From: Streptomyces djakartensis
Lineage (GTDB): Bacteria; Actinomycetota; Actinomycetes; Streptomycetales; Streptomycetaceae
DNA length: 64,000 nucleotides
Reading direction: 5' to 3'
Assembly (NCBI RefSeq): GCF_014651075.1
Contig: NZ_BMWE01000026.1
Coordinates: forward strand, 1-64,000
This document shows positions 16,799 through 25,511 of this stretch, one piece after another. The position numbers and the translations under genes are program-made. How positions within the stretch are numbered: position 1 is the stretch's first letter; every line of letters starts with the position of its first letter. A model generated the notes under the pieces. It made no database searches. It was not told the DNA's origin and worked only from the letters and a program-made list of their open reading frames with translations.

Positions 16799-16881
16799 AG
16801 GTTCTCTACTCTGCGTGACGACCAGCGGATATATGAGTACCCAGCGCGCCCGGAGGATTGCGGACGGTACCCAAGTTCGGA

Positions 16882-17832
16882 TCAGCCGGTTGATGCACCC
16901 GTCGTGAGGATCACGTTGCGGAGCGGCTCCCGGTTCACATAACGCTTCAACTGGTCCACCAGGAGCCGCCTGGCGCGCGGCAGGAACGCTGAGCTGGGTC
17001 CGCCGACGTGCGGGGTGATGAGTACCCCCGGCGCACGCCACAGGGGGTGCTCGCGCGGCAGGGGCTCGGGGTCGGTGACATCGAGGGCGGCGGTGATGCG
17101 GCCGCTCTCCAGCTCGCCGAGCAGGGCCTTGGTGTCCACGACGGAGCCGCGGGCGATGTTGACCAGGAGCGCGCCGTCCTTCATCCGGGACAGGAAGTCG
17201 GCTCCGGCCAGGCCGCGGGTGGTCTCGGTGAGCGGGGTCGACAGGATGACGACGTCCGCCTCCGGGAGCAGCGCGGGGAGTTCGGTGAGCGGGTGCACCG
17301 GCCCGCGCGCCGTGGTGCGCTCAGAGCGCGCGACGCGCGCCACCCGCGCCACCTCGAACGGAATGAGCCGGTCCTCGATGGCGGCGCCGATCGATCCGTA
17401 CCCGACGATGAGGACGTTCTTGTCGGCGAGCGCGGGCCGGAACCCGGCGAGCCACTCGCCCCGGCCCTGCGCCCGGACGAAGTCGGGGACGCCGCGCAGC
17501 GAGGCCAGGATCAGCGTGAGGGTGAGCTCCGCGGTGCTGGCCTCGTGCACCCCGCGCGCGTTGCACAGCCGCACCCCCGGGCGCAGGTGCTCCAGCCCCG
17601 GCTGCACGTGGTCGATGCCGGCGGTGAGGGTCTGCACGACCTCCACGTTGCTCATCCGCGGCAGGGGGCGTACGCAGAGCGGACTGGGCTTCATGTAGGG
17701 GACGACGTAGAAGGCGCAGTCGGCCGGGTCCGCGGGGAACTCGTCCTCGCCGTTCCAGAAGCGGTAGGCGGGGCCCTCGGGGAGTCCCTCGATCTCGTCC
17801 GGCGGGATGGGCAGCCACACGTCAGCAGTCAT
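16882..17832 (-). CDS. D-isomer-specific 2-hydroxyacid dehydrogenase
   Basis: A 316-residue NAD(P)-dependent dehydrogenase of the D-2-hydroxyacid family. The Rossmann motif is VLIVGYGSIGAAIEDRL; the catalytic Arg is in LVNIARGSVVDTKALL, the Glu in LDVTDPEPLPREHPLW and the His in LITPHVGGPSS. The substrate-domain loop is VQTLTAGIDHVQPGLEHL. It lacks an ACT domain and has only modest similarity to SerA, so it is likely a hydroxypyruvate/glyoxylate-type reductase with unknown substrate. It stands 83 bp upstream of the GGDEF-EAL gene on the same strand and 77 bp from the divergent aldo/keto reductase. Confidence 0.9.
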   Translation of the reverse strand: MTADVWLPIPPDEIEGLPEGPAYRFWNGEDEFPADPADCAFYVVPYMKPSPLCVRPLPRMSNVEVVQTLTAGIDHVQPGLEHLRPGVRLCNARGVHEASTAELTLTLILASLRGVPDFVRAQGRGEWLAGFRPALADKNVLIVGYGSIGAAIEDRLIPFEVARVARVARSERTTARGPVHPLTELPALLPEADVVILSTPLTETTRGLAGADFLSRMKDGALLVNIARGSVVDTKALLGELESGRITAALDVTDPEPLPREHPLWRAPGVLITPHVGGPSSAFLPRARRLLVDQLKRYVNREPLRNVILTTGASTG

Positions 17833-17909
17833 GCTCTGGAGGCTATGTCAGGAGGCCGCGGCGGCAGAGGTTAGGTTGGGGTGGCCGGAACAGGGAGGGT
17901 CACGACCAG

Positions 17910-18908
17910 GTGGAGCGCAGGACGATCGGCGCGGCGGCGCTCGCGGTGGGGGCCGTCGGACTCGGGTGCATGCCGATGAGCTGGGCGTACAGCGCGTCGC
18001 GGCGGCGTGGTGACGAGTCACTCAGGGCGGTGCACCGGGCGCTGGATCTGGGGTGCTCCCTGCTGGACACGGCCGACATGTACGGCCCGTTCACCAACGA
18101 GCTGCTGGTGGGGCGGGCGTTGAAGGAGCGGCGGTCCGACGCGTTCGTCTCGACGAAGGCCGGTCTGCTCGTCGGCGACCAGCACATCGTCGCCAACGGC
18201 CGCCCCGGGTACGTCAAAAGGGCCTGCGACGCCTCGCTGCGCCGCCTCCAGACGGACGTCATAGATCTCTACCAGCTGCACCGCGCCGACCCGGAAGTCC
18301 CGGTCGAGGAGACCTGGGGCGCGATGGCGGAGCTCGTCCGGGCCGGGAAGGTAAGGGCGTTGGGCCTGTGCGCGGTGGGCGCGCCGGCCGGCCGCCGCTC
18401 CGGGAGCCGGCCGCACGACGCGACGATCCGGCAGCTGGAGCGCGTGCAGCAGGTGTTCCCGGTGAGCGCCGTGCAGGCGGAGCTGTCGGTGTGGTCACCG
18501 CAGGCGCTGGAGACGTTGCTGCCGTGGTGCGCGACGCGGGGCGTCGGCTTCCTCGCCGCGATGCCGCTCGGCAACGGCTTCCTGACCGGCAGACTGCGGC
18601 CCGGTGCGGGCTTCGAGGCGGACGACCTGCGGGCCAGGCACCCCCGCTTCACGGCCGAGATGATGGCCGCCAACCAGCCGATCGTCGCGGGCCTGCGGCG
18701 CGTTGCCCGCCGCCACGGTGACCACGTCACGCCCGCCCAGGTCGCCCTCGCCTGGGTCCTCGCCCAGGGCCCCCACGTGGTCCCGGTCCCGGGCGCGAAG
18801 CAGGAACGCTGGGTCACGGAGAACGCGGCCGCGACGCGCCTGCGCCTGACGGCCGAGGATCTCAGAGAGGTGGCGGGCCTGCCGCCGGCCCAGGGATCGT
18901 GGGACTGA
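17910..18908 (+). CDS. Aldo/keto reductase
   Basis: A 332-residue AKR that likely reduces aldehydes or ketones with NADPH. The catalytic tetrad is readable: Asp and Tyr in LLDTADMYGPFTNELLVG, Lys in FVSTKAGLLVG, His in LYQLHRADPEVPVEETWG. The cofactor part near the end is VLAQGPHVVPVPGAKQERWV. The start GTG at 17910 gives VERRTIGAAALAVGAVGLGCMPMS, where the usual AKR start (LG-VGLGCMPMS) is recognisable; GGGAGG lies about 11 nt upstream. Physiological substrate unknown. Confidence 0.9.
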   Translation: MERRTIGAAALAVGAVGLGCMPMSWAYSASRRRGDESLRAVHRALDLGCSLLDTADMYGPFTNELLVGRALKERRSDAFVSTKAGLLVGDQHIVANGRPGYVKRACDASLRRLQTDVIDLYQLHRADPEVPVEETWGAMAELVRAGKVRALGLCAVGAPAGRRSGSRPHDATIRQLERVQQVFPVSAVQAELSVWSPQALETLLPWCATRGVGFLAAMPLGNGFLTGRLRPGAGFEADDLRARHPRFTAEMMAANQPIVAGLRRVARRHGDHVTPAQVALAWVLAQGPHVVPVPGAKQERWVTENAAATRLRLTAEDLREVAGLPPAQGSWD

Positions 18909-18914
18909 TCGCTG

Positions 18915-19057
18915 GCGCCGCGGCAGGCAACGTTCGCCCCGTCGCGACGCCCGGCACGCTCCCTCGATCTCTCGGCTCCGCTCGAGCAGGGCGGTACCCG
19001 CACTCGCCGCGCACCGGACGCCGCTCCATGACGGGCAAACGTTGCCTGCCCCGGCAC
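18915..19057. repeat. Palindromic MITE-like element, copy A (143 bp)
   Basis: The ends form terminal inverted repeats: 18915-18943 reads GCGCCGCGGCAGGCAACGTT then CGCCCCGTC, and the complement of 19029-19057 reads GTGCCGGGGCAGGCAACGTT then TGCCCGTC. A second copy in opposite orientation lies at 56262-56424. No reading frame of its own. It fills most of the spacer 18909-19209 between the aldo/keto reductase and the sugar dehydrogenase; the rest of that spacer shows no gene. Confidence 0.8.
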
Positions 19058-19209
19058 AAGCCGGCGGCCGAGCGGCCGGTGGGGGACCTTCGGGGGCAAA
19101 CCCCCTCACGATGCCGCGCTCCTGCTTCGGGGTTCACTGATCGGGAACTCGGCGGCCGCGGGAGGTGTATGACAGGGAGAACCCGCCGCCGCTCGAAGGG
19201 ACCAGGATC

Positions 19210-20376
19210 GTGCATCGTCGAGCCGTGCCGGCCGTGCTGGCCGCCGCTCTCCTGCTGACGGCCGGCTGCTCCTCCGGCGACGGAGCGTCGTCCGGCCCCG
19301 ACGAGGGAGCCTCCTCCCCCGGCCGTACGTCACCGCAGTCCTCCGCACCGGCGGGGCACGCCGCCGGAGAGACACCTCCCGCGAAGGGCTCGGTGAAGGT
19401 GGTGCGCACCGTCGCGGAGGGCCTCAACTCGCCCTGGGGCCTCGCCCCGCTGCCGGGCGGCGGCCTTCTCGTCTCCTCCCGGGACGAGGGGACCATCGTC
19501 CGGGTCGACGAGAAGACCGGCAGGAAGACCGAGCTGGGCGAGGTGCCGGGCGTATCGGCCGCGGGCGAGGGGGGCCTGCTCGGGATCGCCCTGTCCCCGG
19601 ACTTCGCCTCGGACCACATGGTCTACGCGTACTTCACCTCGGTCTCCGACAACCGCGTCGTCCGCATGATCTACGACGCGAACAAGCCCGCCGGCGAGCA
19701 GCTGGCCGCGCCCGACACGGTCTACCGGGGCATCCCCAAGGGCTTCATCCACAACGGCGGCCGGATCGCGTTCGGCCCGGACAAGATGCTGTACGTCGGC
19801 ACGGGCGAGAGCGGTGACACGGGCCTGTCCCAGGACCGGGACTCCGTGGGCGGCAAGATCCTGCGGCTCACGCCGGAGGGCGAACCCGCACCGGGCAACC
19901 CGTTCCCGGACTCACCGGTGTACTCGTACGGCCACCGCAATGTGCAGGGCCTGGCGTGGGACACCGAGCGGCGGCTGTTCGCCTCGGAGTTCGGCCAGGA
20001 CACCTGGGACGAGCTCAACGCGATCGAGCCGGGCGGCAACTACGGCTGGCCCGAGGCCGAGGGCAGGTCCGGCGACAGGCAGTTCCGCAACCCGGTCGAG
20101 CAGTGGAGTACGGCCGAGGCCTCCCCCAGCGGCATCGCCTTCGCCGAGGGGTCGGTCTGGATGGCGGGCCTGCGCGGCAAGCGGCTCTGGCGCATCCCGC
20201 TCAACGGCACCGAGGCATCGGCCCGACCGCAGGCCTTCCTGGAGGGCGACTACGGCCGGCTGCGCACGGTGGTCCGGGCGGGCGGCGACCGGTTGTGGCT
20301 GGTGACCAGCAACACGGACGGCCGGGGCAATCCGAAGGACGGGGACGACAGGATCCTCGAGGTGCGGGTGAGCTAG
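19210..20376 (+). CDS. PQQ-type sugar dehydrogenase lipoprotein (GSDH/YliI family)
   Basis: A 388-residue secreted beta-propeller of the glucose/sorbosone dehydrogenase family, which oxidises aldose sugars with pyrroloquinoline quinone. The signal is AVPAVLAAALLLTAGC with lipobox LTAGC, then a Ser/Pro-rich linker (residues 20-65). Family motifs: LNSPWGLAPLPGGGLLVSSR, GEGGLLGIALSPDF, GFIHNGGRIAFGPDKMLYVG, YGHRNVQGLAWD, FGQDTWDELNAIEPGGNYGW. I start at GTG 19210, where GAAGGGA precedes at 7 nt and the lipoprotein signal becomes normal length; an ATG 45 bp upstream would add a polar tail. No PQQ synthesis genes are visible in the window. Confidence 0.9.
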   Translation: MHRRAVPAVLAAALLLTAGCSSGDGASSGPDEGASSPGRTSPQSSAPAGHAAGETPPAKGSVKVVRTVAEGLNSPWGLAPLPGGGLLVSSRDEGTIVRVDEKTGRKTELGEVPGVSAAGEGGLLGIALSPDFASDHMVYAYFTSVSDNRVVRMIYDANKPAGEQLAAPDTVYRGIPKGFIHNGGRIAFGPDKMLYVGTGESGDTGLSQDRDSVGGKILRLTPEGEPAPGNPFPDSPVYSYGHRNVQGLAWDTERRLFASEFGQDTWDELNAIEPGGNYGWPEAEGRSGDRQFRNPVEQWSTAEASPSGIAFAEGSVWMAGLRGKRLWRIPLNGTEASARPQAFLEGDYGRLRTVVRAGGDRLWLVTSNTDGRGNPKDGDDRILEVRVS

Positions 20377-20412
20377 CCGGTGCCGGGCAGGCGCTGGGGG
20401 GCCGGGCCCCGG

Positions 20413-20601
20413 TCACTCCCCGGAGGGTGAGGGGCCGGGCTGCTTCGACGGGCGGACCACGACCTTCCCGGACGCCAGGTCTATCGGACCGCGCCAGGGA
20501 TCGCTGTCCCCGACGTCCTCCTTGGTCAGCTCCAGGCGGGCGCGCTCGTCGCGGGTGTGTTTGCGGCCGGGCGAGAACAGTTCCTCGAAAACGTTGAACA
20601 C
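20413..20601 (-). CDS. Small conserved Streptomyces protein (DUF6191-like)
   Basis: A 62-residue protein, VFNVFEELFSPGRKHTRDER then ARLELTKEDVGDSDP. GTG start with a strong AGGGAGG 3-5 nt upstream. It resembles the short proteins annotated as DUF6191 in actinomycetes (FEELFSPGRKH...E-RLELTR--V-D), for which no function is known. It is convergent with the sugar dehydrogenase (36 bp apart) and downstream of the large LuxR regulator on the same strand. No signal or membrane segment. Confidence 0.8.
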   Translation of the reverse strand: MFNVFEELFSPGRKHTRDERARLELTKEDVGDSDPWRGPIDLASGKVVVRPSKQPGPSPSGE

Positions 20602-20651
20602 GGATCCTCCCTGAACCGTGACAACCCCCGAAGTCCCTTACAGCGTAAACC

Positions 20652-23600
20652 TCAGCCCGGCGAACCGGGCAGGAGCGATTCGGCCGGGAACATGCCCAGG
20701 CGGTGTGCCACCGCCGCGGCCTCGCCCCGCCCGGAGACACCCAGCTTGGCCAGGATGTTGGAGACGTGGACGCTCGCGGTCTTCGGTGAGATGAACAGTT
20801 CCTCGGCTATCCGGCGATTGGTGCGGCCGTCGGCGACCAGGCGCAGCACGTCCCGTTCGCGGCTGGTGAGGCCGAGTGCCGCGGCGGGGTCCGCGGGGGC
20901 CGGCCGGAGGGCGGGCGTGAGCGGGAGGCGGGCGCGCTGGGCGAGGGCTTCCGCGGCGTCGGCGAGCGGCCGGGCGCCGAGGTGGCGGGCGACGGCGCGG
21001 GCGAGGCGGAGCAGTTCGGTGGCGCGGTCGCGCTCGTCGTCCCCGCCGCTCTCCGTCAGCAGGGACTCCGCCAGCCGGTACCGGACGCGGGCGAGGTCGT
21101 AGGGCCGCCCCAGTGGTTCGAAGGCACTGACCACCTCCGACCAGGCGTCCGGGGTGCTGCGGCCTTCCGCGCGGTGGAGTTCCGCGCGCACCCACCGCTC
21201 GTGGGCGAGCCAGACGGGGGCGTTGGCGATGAGCTGCTTGGCGGCCCCGAGGATGCCGGCCAGCACCTCCTCGCGGCCCTCCTGCGCGGTGGGCAGCGTC
21301 CGGGCGTCGGCCTCGGCCGCGGCCGCTTCGAGCAGCAGCGGCCAGGCGTAGCGCTGGGTGCCGGGCGGGAAGCCGGACTCCAGGGTGCGGGCCAGTTCGG
21401 CGCGGGCGTCGTGGAGGCGGCCCTCCGCGACGGCGATCCTGAGGGTGAGGCAGGCGATCGGGAGGTCGTGCTGCGGCATGGGGTCGTGGGGGCCGTAGGA
21501 GGCGCGGCCCCCGGCGAGATGCCGCCCCGCCTCGGGCACCTCGCCCCGGGCGAGCGCGAGGAACGCCAGGCTGTTGGCTCCCGACCCGGACGGCGCCGCC
21601 GTCTGCCCGCGCCGCTGGGCGCTGACCGCCGCCTCGGCGGCCTCGTCCCAGCGGCCTAGGGAGATGAGCGATTCGGCGAGGTTGCTCCAGATCCAGGCCT
21701 CGGCCACCCGCAGCCCCATCCTCCCCGTGAGCCGCAGGCCCTCCTGGAGGATGCCGACGGATTCCTCGGAGCGGCCGACACCTTCGAGCACGGAGGGCAG
21801 GTTCACATGGCTGCGGCCCACGACCGTGGCGAGACCGCGCGCCACCACCTCGTCCCTGACCTCGTACATGTGGGTCAGACCCGCCTCGACCTGTCCGGCG
21901 TCGACCATGAGTCCGCCGAGTGTGAGCCGGGCGTTGGACTCGATGTCGTCGGCGCCGACCATGCGCGCGTACTCGACGGCCCGCTCGGCGGCGGTCAGTG
22001 CCTCGGGGCCGGGTTCGTGCAGATACGACCAGTGGGCGGCGGTGGCGAGCACCTCGGCGTGCACCTCGGACGGCGGCAGGCCGCGCACCAGGCCCTGCGC
22101 GGTGGCGATCTCCTTCCAGCCGTCGCCGCGGGCGAGGCTCTGTACCAGCCGGGAGCGCTCGACCCAGAACCAGGCGGCGCGCTGGGGGTCGTCCTCCTCG
22201 TCCAGCAGGCGCAGCGCGCGTTTGGCGATCTTCAGGGCGCGTTCGCGCTCTCCGCAGAGCCGTCCCGCGACGGTCGCCTCGGCCAGCAGGTCGAGGTACC
22301 TCAGCGCGGTGGTGGCCGGGTCGCAGCCGCAGGGCGGGTAGGCCTCGGCGTAGTCGACGGGGCGCAGGATGTCGCGCACGGCGTCAGGGGCGTTGTCCCA
22401 CAGTTCCATCGCCCGTTCCAGCAGCCGCAGTTGCTCGGCGTAGGCGTGCCGGCGGCGCGCCTCGGCGGAGGCGTCGAGGACGGCGGGCAGGGCCTTGGCC
22501 GGGTCGTGGGCGTGGTACCAGTAGCTGGCCAGGCGGGTGGCGCGCTGGTCGGCGGGGACGAGGGCCGGGTCGCTCTGAAGGGCTTCGGCGTAGCGGCGGT
22601 TGAGGCGGGAGCGTTCGCCGGGGAGCAGGTCGTCGCTGACGGCCTCGCGGACCAGGGAGTGGCGGAAGCGGTAGCCGTCGCCGCCGGGCGCGGGCGTGAG
22701 GATGCCGGCGTTCACGGCGGCCCGCAGCGCCTCGATGAGGTCGTCCTCGGTGAGCCGGGCGACGGCGGCCAGCAGCCGGTACTCGACGGTGGAGCCGCCC
22801 TCGGCGACGATCCGGGCGACCTGCTGGGCGGACTCCGGGAGCCCTTCCACGCGGACCAGCAGCAGATCGCGCAGGGAGTCGGTCAGGCCGGTGCGGCAGC
22901 CCTGGTGGGCGGCGACGGCGAGTTCCTCGACGAAGAAGGCGTTGCCGTCGGAACGTTCGAAGATGGCGTCGACCTGGTCCGGGTCGGGTTCCCGGGCGAG
23001 GATGCCGGCGATCTGGAGGCACACCTCGTCGCGGGTGAAGCGGGCGAGTTCGAGGCGGCGGACGCTGCGGAGCCGGTCGAGCTCGGCGAGCAGGGGTCTC
23101 AGCGGGTGGCGGCGGTGGATGTCGTCGGAGCGGTAGGTGGCGAGGACGACGAGGCGGCCCGTGCGCAGGGTGCGGAAGAGGTAGGCGAGCAGGTGCCGGG
23201 TGGAGGCGTCGGCCCAGTGCAGGTCCTCCAGGGCGAACACGACGGTGTGCTCGGCGGCGACGCGCTCCAGCAGGCGGACGGTGAGCTCGAACAGGCGGGC
23301 CGTGCCGTCCTCGTCGTGCCGGCCCGCCTCGCGTGCGGCCGCCGTGCCGATCTCGGGGAGCAGGCGGGCCAGTTCCTCCTCCTGCCCGGCCGCCGCGGCG
23401 GCGAGCTGCTCCGGCAGTTCGCGGCGCAGAGCGCGCAGCGCGGTGGAGAACGGCGCGAACGGCAGTCCGTCGGCGCCGATCTCGACACAGCCGCCGAGCG
23501 CGACGACCGCGCCCCGCCGGCGGGCGGCACCGGCGAACTCCTCGAGGAGGCGGGTCTTGCCGACTCCGGCCTCGCCGCCGATGAGCAGCGCCTGGGGATC

Positions 23601-24002
23601 GCCGGCGGCGGCGCCGGCGAGCACCTCGTCCAGCGTGCCCAACTCGGCGGCCCGGCCGATGAACACGGGGCTTACGGACCTGGTCTCCACGGCCCCGAGC
23701 ATCGCACGCGGGCCCGGCGGCACGGCACCGCTTTTCCCACGGCCGGCCGGACGGGCGGCTCCGGGGGCGGCGACGACACCCGCGACGGTCCCGGCCGGGA
23801 CGACCACAGCACCCGCACCGGTCTCACCCGGAACGGCCCCGGCACGGGCAGCCGTCTCCCCAGGCACGGGCACGGCACCGCCGACCGCCCCCGCCGGGAC
23901 GACCCCAGCGCCCCCAACCACCCCCACCGGGGCGGCCACGGTGTCCGCGCCCGATGCCCCAGGGACGGTCTCGGCGTCGGCCGGTCCCGTTGCGGTGTTC
24001 AC
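20652..24002 (-). CDS. Large ATP-binding LuxR-family (LAL-type) transcriptional regulator
   Basis: About 1116 residues. After an Ala/Gly/Val/Pro-rich N-terminal stretch of about 100 residues the core starts VFIGRAAELGTLDEVLAGAA, with Walker A GGEAGVGKTRLLEEFA and Walker B-like VVFALEDLHWADASTRHLLA. The middle is a long helical TPR-like region. The C-terminal HTH is LTSRERDVLRLVADGRTNRR then IAEELFISPKTASVHVSNIL. Such proteins are ATP-dependent activators, often of secondary metabolism or sugar use; the target is unknown. The start GTG overlaps the stop of the preceding small gene (GTGA). An alternative is ATG 23702, which drops the low-complexity stretch and gives 1016 residues. Confidence 0.85.
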   Translation of the reverse strand: MNTATGPADAETVPGASGADTVAAPVGVVGGAGVVPAGAVGGAVPVPGETAARAGAVPGETGAGAVVVPAGTVAGVVAAPGAARPAGRGKSGAVPPGPRAMLGAVETRSVSPVFIGRAAELGTLDEVLAGAAAGDPQALLIGGEAGVGKTRLLEEFAGAARRRGAVVALGGCVEIGADGLPFAPFSTALRALRRELPEQLAAAAAGQEEELARLLPEIGTAAAREAGRHDEDGTARLFELTVRLLERVAAEHTVVFALEDLHWADASTRHLLAYLFRTLRTGRLVVLATYRSDDIHRRHPLRPLLAELDRLRSVRRLELARFTRDEVCLQIAGILAREPDPDQVDAIFERSDGNAFFVEELAVAAHQGCRTGLTDSLRDLLLVRVEGLPESAQQVARIVAEGGSTVEYRLLAAVARLTEDDLIEALRAAVNAGILTPAPGGDGYRFRHSLVREAVSDDLLPGERSRLNRRYAEALQSDPALVPADQRATRLASYWYHAHDPAKALPAVLDASAEARRRHAYAEQLRLLERAMELWDNAPDAVRDILRPVDYAEAYPPCGCDPATTALRYLDLLAEATVAGRLCGERERALKIAKRALRLLDEEDDPQRAAWFWVERSRLVQSLARGDGWKEIATAQGLVRGLPPSEVHAEVLATAAHWSYLHEPGPEALTAAERAVEYARMVGADDIESNARLTLGGLMVDAGQVEAGLTHMYEVRDEVVARGLATVVGRSHVNLPSVLEGVGRSEESVGILQEGLRLTGRMGLRVAEAWIWSNLAESLISLGRWDEAAEAAVSAQRRGQTAAPSGSGANSLAFLALARGEVPEAGRHLAGGRASYGPHDPMPQHDLPIACLTLRIAVAEGRLHDARAELARTLESGFPPGTQRYAWPLLLEAAAAEADARTLPTAQEGREEVLAGILGAAKQLIANAPVWLAHERWVRAELHRAEGRSTPDAWSEVVSAFEPLGRPYDLARVRYRLAESLLTESGGDDERDRATELLRLARAVARHLGARPLADAAEALAQRARLPLTPALRPAPADPAAALGLTSRERDVLRLVADGRTNRRIAEELFISPKTASVHVSNILAKLGVSGRGEAAAVAHRLGMFPAESLLPGSPG

Positions 24003-24169
24003 GCGGCCCTGTCGAAGAGGTGCCGGCGGAAGCGGCGGCCATGGCTCTCGTGCTCGGCGGAGCCTTCGGCCGCGCGGCGGGCCCGGGCGGCCTCGCGGAC
24101 CCGGCGCTCGTGGTCGGCGCGGCGCATGAGGTCGGCGGTGCGCATCTGCTGCATCTCGTACTCGTACAT
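23999..24169 (-). CDS. Small charged protein coupled to the LuxR regulator
   Basis: A 56-residue protein starting MYEYEMQQMRTADLMRRADH and ending RRFRRHLFDRAA. It is rich in Arg, Glu and Ala, probably one long amphipathic helix, with no membrane segment. GAGGA lies 7 nt before the ATG. Short Streptomyces proteins beginning MYEYE-QQ-R--EL-R-A are widespread and uncharacterised. Its stop codon overlaps the proposed GTG of the regulator, so the two may be translationally coupled. Confidence 0.72.
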   Translation of the reverse strand: MYEYEMQQMRTADLMRRADHERRVREAARARRAAEGSAEHESHGRRFRRHLFDRAA

Positions 24170-24303
24170 GGCGTGTCCTCGGGAAGAGACCGGTCGGGGA
24201 GGGGTTCCTCCGCGACGCCTCCACCTTCGTCTCCCAGGCGGGGAGGCCGCATCGGGAGAGTTCCGCATCTTCGGGGGGGCCGGTGGGGCCTTAGACACGC
24301 GTG

Positions 24304-24350
24304 AGGGGTCTCAGGCCTCCGTAAGGTGCTTACGGAGGCCTGAGACCCCT
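24304..24350. terminator. Very long perfect hairpin
   Basis: Positions 24304-24325 (starts AGGGGTCTCAGGCC, ends CCGTAAG) are perfectly complementary to 24329-24350 around a 3-nt loop, a 22-bp stem. It lies just past the stop of the minus-strand membrane protein gene at 24367 and upstream of the next minus-strand unit. It most likely terminates that gene. Confidence 0.8.
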
Positions 24351-24366
24351 GTGGAACCGCGGTGAC

Positions 24367-24903
24367 TCAGCTCGCCGACGGCAGTCCGAGCAGGATGCCG
24401 GTGTACTTGAGGACGGCCAGGAACAGGCCGATCACCCCGAGGGCGACGCCCGCCCAGGCGACCGACTTGACCCAGGGAGGCTGAATCCTGCCTGGCGTGC
24501 CGAACGCGGGCCGCGCGAGCGTCCCGACACCGACCACCAGCGCGATCACCGCGAACAGGCCGCCCCAGAGCGCGGTGGTCTGCCAGGCGTCGCCGTAGAC
24601 CGCCTGGATCTGCTTGGCCACGCTCGCGCCCTGGGCGGTCTGAAGCTGACCGACCAGGTTCTGGCGGGCGGCGGCCACGGTGCCGACCCAGCTGCCGGTG
24701 AGCGAGACGACGCCCAGCGCGGCGGAGACCACGGCGGCGGCGCCCTGGCCGACACCGGAGGGACTCTCCTGAACGGTGTCGGCGATCTCGGCCTCGGCCC
24801 GGACCTCCGTGTCGGTCGCCGCGTCGGACTTGGTGGTGTCCACCGCCTTCTCGTCGGTCGTGGCCTCGGTGGCCTCGGTCTCGTCCACTGCGTTCGTTGC
24901 CAT
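24367..24903 (-). CDS. Conserved membrane protein of unknown function
   Basis: A 178-residue protein. Residues 1-55 are acidic and Thr/Glu-rich (ETEATEATTDEKAVDTTKSD). Three hydrophobic segments follow: GAAAVVSAALGVVSLTGSWV, WGGLFAVIALVVGVGTLARP and SVAWAGVALGVIGLFLAVLK. No family function recognised; similar proteins occur across Streptomyces. ATG at 24903 is preferred: TACGGT (24916-24911) ends exactly 7 nt before it, so the message may be leaderless. A GTG at 24912 would add three residues. Confidence 0.7.
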   Translation of the reverse strand: MATNAVDETEATEATTDEKAVDTTKSDAATDTEVRAEAEIADTVQESPSGVGQGAAAVVSAALGVVSLTGSWVGTVAAARQNLVGQLQTAQGASVAKQIQAVYGDAWQTTALWGGLFAVIALVVGVGTLARPAFGTPGRIQPPWVKSVAWAGVALGVIGLFLAVLKYTGILLGLPSAS

Positions 24904-24938
24904 GTCTCGCACCGTAGGGTCGCTGTCTGAGAAGTCTC

Positions 24939-25511
24939 TTAATGATCGTCGTGAGCGGCACGCGCACGTGCCTCACGCCACTCGGGCGCCAGCACCGACC
25001 AGACTTCGAGATCGTGCCGTACGCCACGGTAGTGGTGCGCCTCGCGCCGCACACCGTCGCGGGTCATTCCGAGTCGCCGTGCCACGTTCAGGCTCGGCTG
25101 GTTTCCCGCGGCGGCGACCCACTCGACGCGGTGGATGCCGCGCCGCTCGACGGCCCAGTCGATCAGCACCCGCATCGCGCGCGTGACGAGGCCCCGGCCC
25201 GTACCCGCGGGCTCCAGCCAGCAGCCGGCCTCGCAGGTGCCGTTCGCCGCGTCGAAGTTCAGGAACAGCACACCGCCCACGAGCCTCCCGTCCAGCCACA
25301 GGCCGTGCAGGGACCCCGTGTCGGCGGCGCGCATGTCGGCGTACAGCTGGAGCTTGGCACGCGCCGAGGTCAGATCCGTCTCGGTCGTCCCGAAGGGGAC
25401 GTACTGCCCGATGAACTCCCGGCCCCGCTCCAGGTGCGCCAGGAACTCCTCGGCGTGCCAGGGTTCGAGGGGCCTCAGTTCGGCGTCGTCACCCAGGGAT
25501 ATCGCGTACAT
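24939..25511 (-). CDS. GNAT acetyltransferase, RimJ/RimL type
   Basis: A 190-residue N-acetyltransferase. The pattern is that of the ribosomal-protein/small-molecule GNATs: LRPLEPWHAEEFLAHLERGR at the N-terminus, GGVLFLNFDAANGTCEAGCW in the central sheet, the acetyl-CoA loop EPAGTGRGLVTRAMRVLIDW and GIHRVEWVAAAGNQPSLNVA then RRLGMTRDGV. The acceptor is unknown. Start ATG 25511 follows AGGAGGAGC and gives MYAISLGDDAELRPL. Its first 23 bp lie inside the 3' end of the MMPL transporter gene, suggesting coupling. Confidence 0.88.
   Translation of the reverse strand: MYAISLGDDAELRPLEPWHAEEFLAHLERGREFIGQYVPFGTTETDLTSARAKLQLYADMRAADTGSLHGLWLDGRLVGGVLFLNFDAANGTCEAGCWLEPAGTGRGLVTRAMRVLIDWAVERRGIHRVEWVAAAGNQPSLNVARRLGMTRDGVRREAHHYRGVRHDLEVWSVLAPEWREARARAAHDDH

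Noticed and set aside
16504..16907. Extension of the GGDEF-EAL gene to a start at 17041
   Set aside because: It would overlap the hydroxyacid dehydrogenase gene on the same strand; ATG 16798 fits the spacing.
21807..24365. Plus-strand open frame of about 850 codons opposite the LuxR regulator
   Set aside because: Shadow of the minus-strand gene, which has Walker and HTH motifs.
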